From the NCBI GenBank assembly GCA_050732995.1, contig JBOHSA010000004.1, positions 1 to 7,680 of the forward strand: a stretch of 7,680 nt of DNA, given 5' to 3'. The notes under the pieces are model-generated. The model made no database searches and had not been told where the DNA came from. It was given only the letters and a program-made list of their open reading frames with translations. The stretch comes from JBOHSA01 sp050732995. GTDB taxonomy: Bacteria > Gemmatimonadota > Gemmatimonadetes > Gemmatimonadales > GWC2-71-9. A program made the position numbers and the translations under genes. How positions within the stretch are numbered: position 1 is the first letter of the stretch; each line of letters begins with the position of its first letter. Positions 5,562-7,680 of the stretch are shown here, in pieces.

Positions 5562-6236
5562 ATGTCGATGATCAACTATGCCTCCCGCGAGATCAACTGT
5601 AAGCTCGTCTACTACGGGCCCGGCCTCGGCGGCAAGACCACCAACCTCGAGCACATCTACGGCAAGGTCTCGCCCAACACGCGCGGCAAGATGATCTCGC
5701 TCGCCACCGAAACCGAGCGCACCCTGTTCTTCGACTTCCTGCCTGTCGACCTCGGGACGATCCGCGGCTTCAAGACCCGGTTCCACCTCTACACGGTCCC
5801 GGGCCAGGTGTACTACAACGCGAGCCGCAAGCTCATCCTCAAGGGCGTAGACGGCCTCGTGTTCGTGGCCGACAGCCAGCTCGAGCGCATGGAAGCGAAC
5901 GTCGAGTCGATGCAGAACCTGTACGACAACATGGCGGAATACGGCTACGACCTGACCAAGATCCCGTTCGCCATCCAGTACAACAAGCGGGACCTGCCCA
6001 ACGCCGCGGCGATCACGGACCTCCAGGCCGCCCTGAACCCCGGATGGACCATCGAAGACCCCGCCATACAGAAGGCGACGCCCGATCCCCTCCATCCGGG
6101 GGAAAGCCTGGTCGAGAATCAAGGCGGCCAGTGGGTGGGCCGGGCGCCCTACCTCGAGGCCGTCGCGATCCGCGGCGACGGCGTGTTCGACACCCTCAAG
6201 GCCGTCAGCAAGATGGTGCTGAAGACGCTGAGCTGA
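5562..6236 (+). CDS. mglA: MglA, Ras-like polarity GTPase (with insertion)
   Basis: A 224-residue small GTPase nearly collinear with M. xanthus MglA (195 residues, family knowledge). The N-terminus MSMINYASREINCKLVYYGP is diagnostic. The P-loop GPGLGGKT (19-26) carries G21, K25 and T26. R53 and T54 in TETERTLFFDF sit at the catalytic arginine and switch I threonine. YTVPGQ (77-82) has T78 in place of the usual G3 aspartate, the MglA hallmark, and Q82. The guanine-specificity motif is NKRD (141-144), and GDGVFDTLKAVSKMVL closes the domain. Between LN (158-159) and PYLEAVAIRGDGVF (196-209) there are about 29-31 residues absent from Myxococcus MglA, rich in Pro, Gly and acidic residues. Reading frame and conserved blocks are intact on both sides, so this is a true insertion. 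Only a weak ribosome site precedes the ATG. It functions with the adjacent MglB. Confidence 0.96.
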   Translation: MSMINYASREINCKLVYYGPGLGGKTTNLEHIYGKVSPNTRGKMISLATETERTLFFDFLPVDLGTIRGFKTRFHLYTVPGQVYYNASRKLILKGVDGLVFVADSQLERMEANVESMQNLYDNMAEYGYDLTKIPFAIQYNKRDLPNAAAITDLQAALNPGWTIEDPAIQKATPDPLHPGESLVENQGGQWVGRAPYLEAVAIRGDGVFDTLKAVSKMVLKTLS

Positions 6237-6247
6237 CGGGCGGCCCG

Positions 6248-6889
6248 ATGCGCTGGACGCTCCCCAACATCATCACGCTGGCCCGCATCTGCCTCACGCC
6301 GGTCATCGCGCTGCTCCCCTTCATCTCCGGGTATTGGCCCAAGGTCATCGCTTTCGTCATCTTCCTGGTGGCGGCGTTCTCGGACGCGGTGGACGGCTAC
6401 CTGGCGCGCCGCTACAACGTGGTGAGCGACCTCGGCAAGCTGCTGGACCCGATCGCCGACAAGCTGCTGCTGTTCGCGACCCTCATCCCGATCTTCTGGA
6501 TCACCCGGCACCCCACCATTCTCGTGGACTACCGCATCCCGTGGTGGGGCAGCTTGCCCGTGTGGGTCGCCTTGCTGCTCGTCGGCCGCGAGGTGTTGAT
6601 CACGGCCTTCCGGGTCTTCGCGCGGCGCCGCGGGGTCGTGATCCCGGCGGTGGGGGCGGGCAAGGCGAAAGCCCTGGTGCAGAACATCTTCATCGGCGCG
6701 ACGATCGCCTGGTTCGCCTGGAAGGACGCCATCGCCGCCCACAAATTCGCCGGGGCGTTCCGCACCTTCTGGGACCAGTTCCACGGCTACTTCGTGGCGG
6801 TGACGCTGGCCGGCGCCATCCTGCTCACCGTGTACTCCTTGGCCGTGTATCTCTACCGCTATCGCGCGCTCCTGAAGGGCGGCGGGTGA
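6248..6889 (+). CDS. pgsA: CDP-diacylglycerol--glycerol-3-phosphate 3-phosphatidyltransferase
   Basis: A 213-residue membrane enzyme making phosphatidylglycerol phosphate from CDP-diacylglycerol and glycerol 3-phosphate, the committed step to phosphatidylglycerol and cardiolipin. The CDP-alcohol phosphotransferase signature is complete: D46-x2-D49-G50-x2-A53-R54-x8-G63-x3-D67-x3-D71. The start MRWTLPNIITLARICLTPVI is typical of PgsA, as are LLVGREVLITAFR (110-122) and GKAKALVQN (138-146). About six membrane segments are visible (near 9-28, 32-48, 72-88, 103-122, 143-158 and 181-203). An internal periplasmic or loop region, HPTILVDYRIPWWGSLP, is somewhat extended. ATG 6248 is 11 nt after the mglA stop with no clear Shine-Dalgarno. 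The stop overlaps the GTG of cinA. Other CDP-alcohol transferases share the signature, but length, N-terminus and the pgsA-cinA neighbourhood, common in bacteria, favour PgsA. Confidence 0.92.
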   Translation: MRWTLPNIITLARICLTPVIALLPFISGYWPKVIAFVIFLVAAFSDAVDGYLARRYNVVSDLGKLLDPIADKLLLFATLIPIFWITRHPTILVDYRIPWWGSLPVWVALLLVGREVLITAFRVFARRRGVVIPAVGAGKAKALVQNIFIGATIAWFAWKDAIAAHKFAGAFRTFWDQFHGYFVAVTLAGAILLTVYSLAVYLYRYRALLKGGG

Positions 6890-7680
6890 AGCTCGAAGTC
6901 CTCACGATCGGCACCGAACTCCTGCTGGGCCATACCACGGACACGAACGCCGCGGAGCTGGGCCACGCCCTCGCTGCGGCCGGCGCCGAGATCGTGCGCC
7001 GCACCACGGTCGCCGACCGGCCCGCGGCGGTGCGCGACGCCGTCGGCGAAGCCCTGGCACGCACCGGGTTCGTCCTCACCACCGGCGGCCTCGGTCCCAC
7101 GCGCGACGACCTCACCAAACGGGTCGTGGCCGACCTGTTCGGCCGGCGCCTGATCCTGGACGACGGACTGCTGCGCGCCCTCGAGGCCCGGTTCCGCCGC
7201 CTCGGTCGCTGGCCGATGCCGCCGGCGAACCGCACCCAGGCCGAAGTGCCCGAGGGGGCGACCGTCCTGCCGAACCCCCGCGGCACTGCTCCCGGCCTCT
7301 GGCTTGAAGATGCCGAGCACCGCGTCGTGGTGATGCTCCCGGGCGTTCCGGCCGAGATGCGTGGCGTGCTGCTGGAGGAGGTGCTCCCGCGGCTCGCCCA
7401 GCGCCAGGAGGCGTCTGGAGCCCCCCCCCCCACCGTCGTGCTCTCCCGCCTGCTGCGCACGACCGGCGTGCCCGAATCGGCCCTAGCCGAGCGCATCGGC
7501 CCGCTCGAGGAGGAGCTCGCGCCGCTCACGCTCGGCTACCTACCGTCGGAGGCGGGCGTGGATCTGCGGCTGACGGCATGGTCGCTGCCGCGCGCGGAAG
7601 CCGAGGCCCGGCTCGCCGCCGCCGCGACCCGGCTCGCGGCGCAGCTCGGCGCGCACTGTTACGGCGGCGACGGCACCGAC
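6886..7680 (+). CDS. cinA: CinA-family protein, N-terminal part (runs off window)
   Basis: The GTG at 6886 overlaps the pgsA stop (GTGA), and the frame stays open for 265 codons to the window end. The N-terminal MoCF-like domain (COG1058) is clear: IGTELLLGHTTDTNAAELGH (8-27), LTTGGLGPTRDDLTKR (64-79), NRTQAEVPEGATVLPNPRGT (115-134) and VVVMLPGVPAEMRG (147-160). The middle domain follows, with LLRTTGVPESALAERI (189-204) and LGYLPSEAGVDLRLTA (216-231). Full-length CinA is usually around 410-420 residues, with a C-terminal nicotinamide mononucleotide deamidase domain that would lie beyond the window. In known members the N-terminal domain hydrolyses ADP-ribose-type substrates, so CinA acts in pyridine-nucleotide recycling; it is also linked to competence and damage response in some bacteria. 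Codons 179-182 include an 11-C run, across which the conserved frame is maintained. Confidence 0.93.
   Translation, partial: MKLEVLTIGTELLLGHTTDTNAAELGHALAAAGAEIVRRTTVADRPAAVRDAVGEALARTGFVLTTGGLGPTRDDLTKRVVADLFGRRLILDDGLLRALEARFRRLGRWPMPPANRTQAEVPEGATVLPNPRGTAPGLWLEDAEHRVVVMLPGVPAEMRGVLLEEVLPRLAQRQEASGAPPPTVVLSRLLRTTGVPESALAERIGPLEEELAPLTLGYLPSEAGVDLRLTAWSLPRAEAEARLAAAATRLAAQLGAHCYGGDGTD
7421..7431 (+). repeat. 11-nt C homopolymer inside cinA
   Basis: Eleven consecutive C residues encode the end of Ala179 and Pro180-Pro182, in the variable segment between the MoCF-like domain and the next domain. The frame is correct on both sides (VLPRLAQ before, LLRTTGVPES after), so the length as read is the in-frame state. 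Confidence 0.95.

Noticed and set aside
4062..6122. Long open frame (686 codons) on the - strand opposite ybaB-recR-mglB-mglA
   Set aside because: It spans four conserved + strand genes and their junctions. The composition is shadow-like, and no family motif or start signal was found.
1..7680. CRISPR array, tRNA/rRNA, insertion sequence, attachment site or defence genes
   Set aside because: No spaced direct repeats, no transposase or integrase motifs, no RNA gene signatures; genes are contiguous housekeeping families with uniform base composition.

Overview
The window is a compact, gene-dense stretch of a GC-rich bacterial chromosome with every supported gene on the + strand. The order is: end of an unknown gene, YihY/BrkB membrane protein, low-specificity threonine aldolase (ltaE), a small unassigned ORF, dnaX, ybaB, recR, mglB, mglA, pgsA, and the first part of cinA. 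High GC, strong G/C third-position bias, very short or overlapping gene junctions and a Myxococcus-type MglB/MglA pair would fit Gemmatimonadota or another high-GC, polarity-capable lineage. That assignment is inference from gene content only. No mobile element, tRNA, rRNA, CRISPR array or sign of recent transfer was seen.

Left part (1-2278): a translationally coupled unit. The upstream gene ends in a GTGA overlap with yihY, and yihY ends in an ATGA overlap with ltaE. After ltaE comes about 370 nt holding one small ORF (2060-2278) with coding-like composition and no recognised family. A GC-rich inverted-repeat region (2291-2335) and a short AT-rich promoter-like patch follow, directly before dnaX.

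Right part (2372-7680): dnaX has its own apparent start signal. A second, better promoter (TTGCGA-17 nt-TAACTT) fills the 37-nt gap between dnaX and ybaB and probably drives ybaB-recR-mglB-mglA-pgsA-cinA, whose internal gaps are 6, 12, 11 and 11 nt and a 4-nt overlap. DnaX (clamp loader), YbaB (nucleoid-associated) and RecR (recombinational repair) form the widespread replication/repair cluster. MglB and MglA form a polarity switch (small GTPase plus its activating protein). PgsA makes phosphatidylglycerol phosphate, and CinA is a pyridine-nucleotide salvage/competence-associated protein.

I do not see a clearly new defence, mobile or biosynthetic system; this is largely housekeeping. The points worth a second look are: an about 29-residue insertion in the MglA GTPase next to its guanine-specificity region; a Gly9 tract in YbaB encoded by a GGGGGA repeat with strong G-quadruplex potential; a shared TAnnTTTCG element 13 nt before the ATG of both dnaX and ybaB, suggesting leaderless transcripts; an 11-C run inside cinA; and the unresolved small ORF between ltaE and dnaX.
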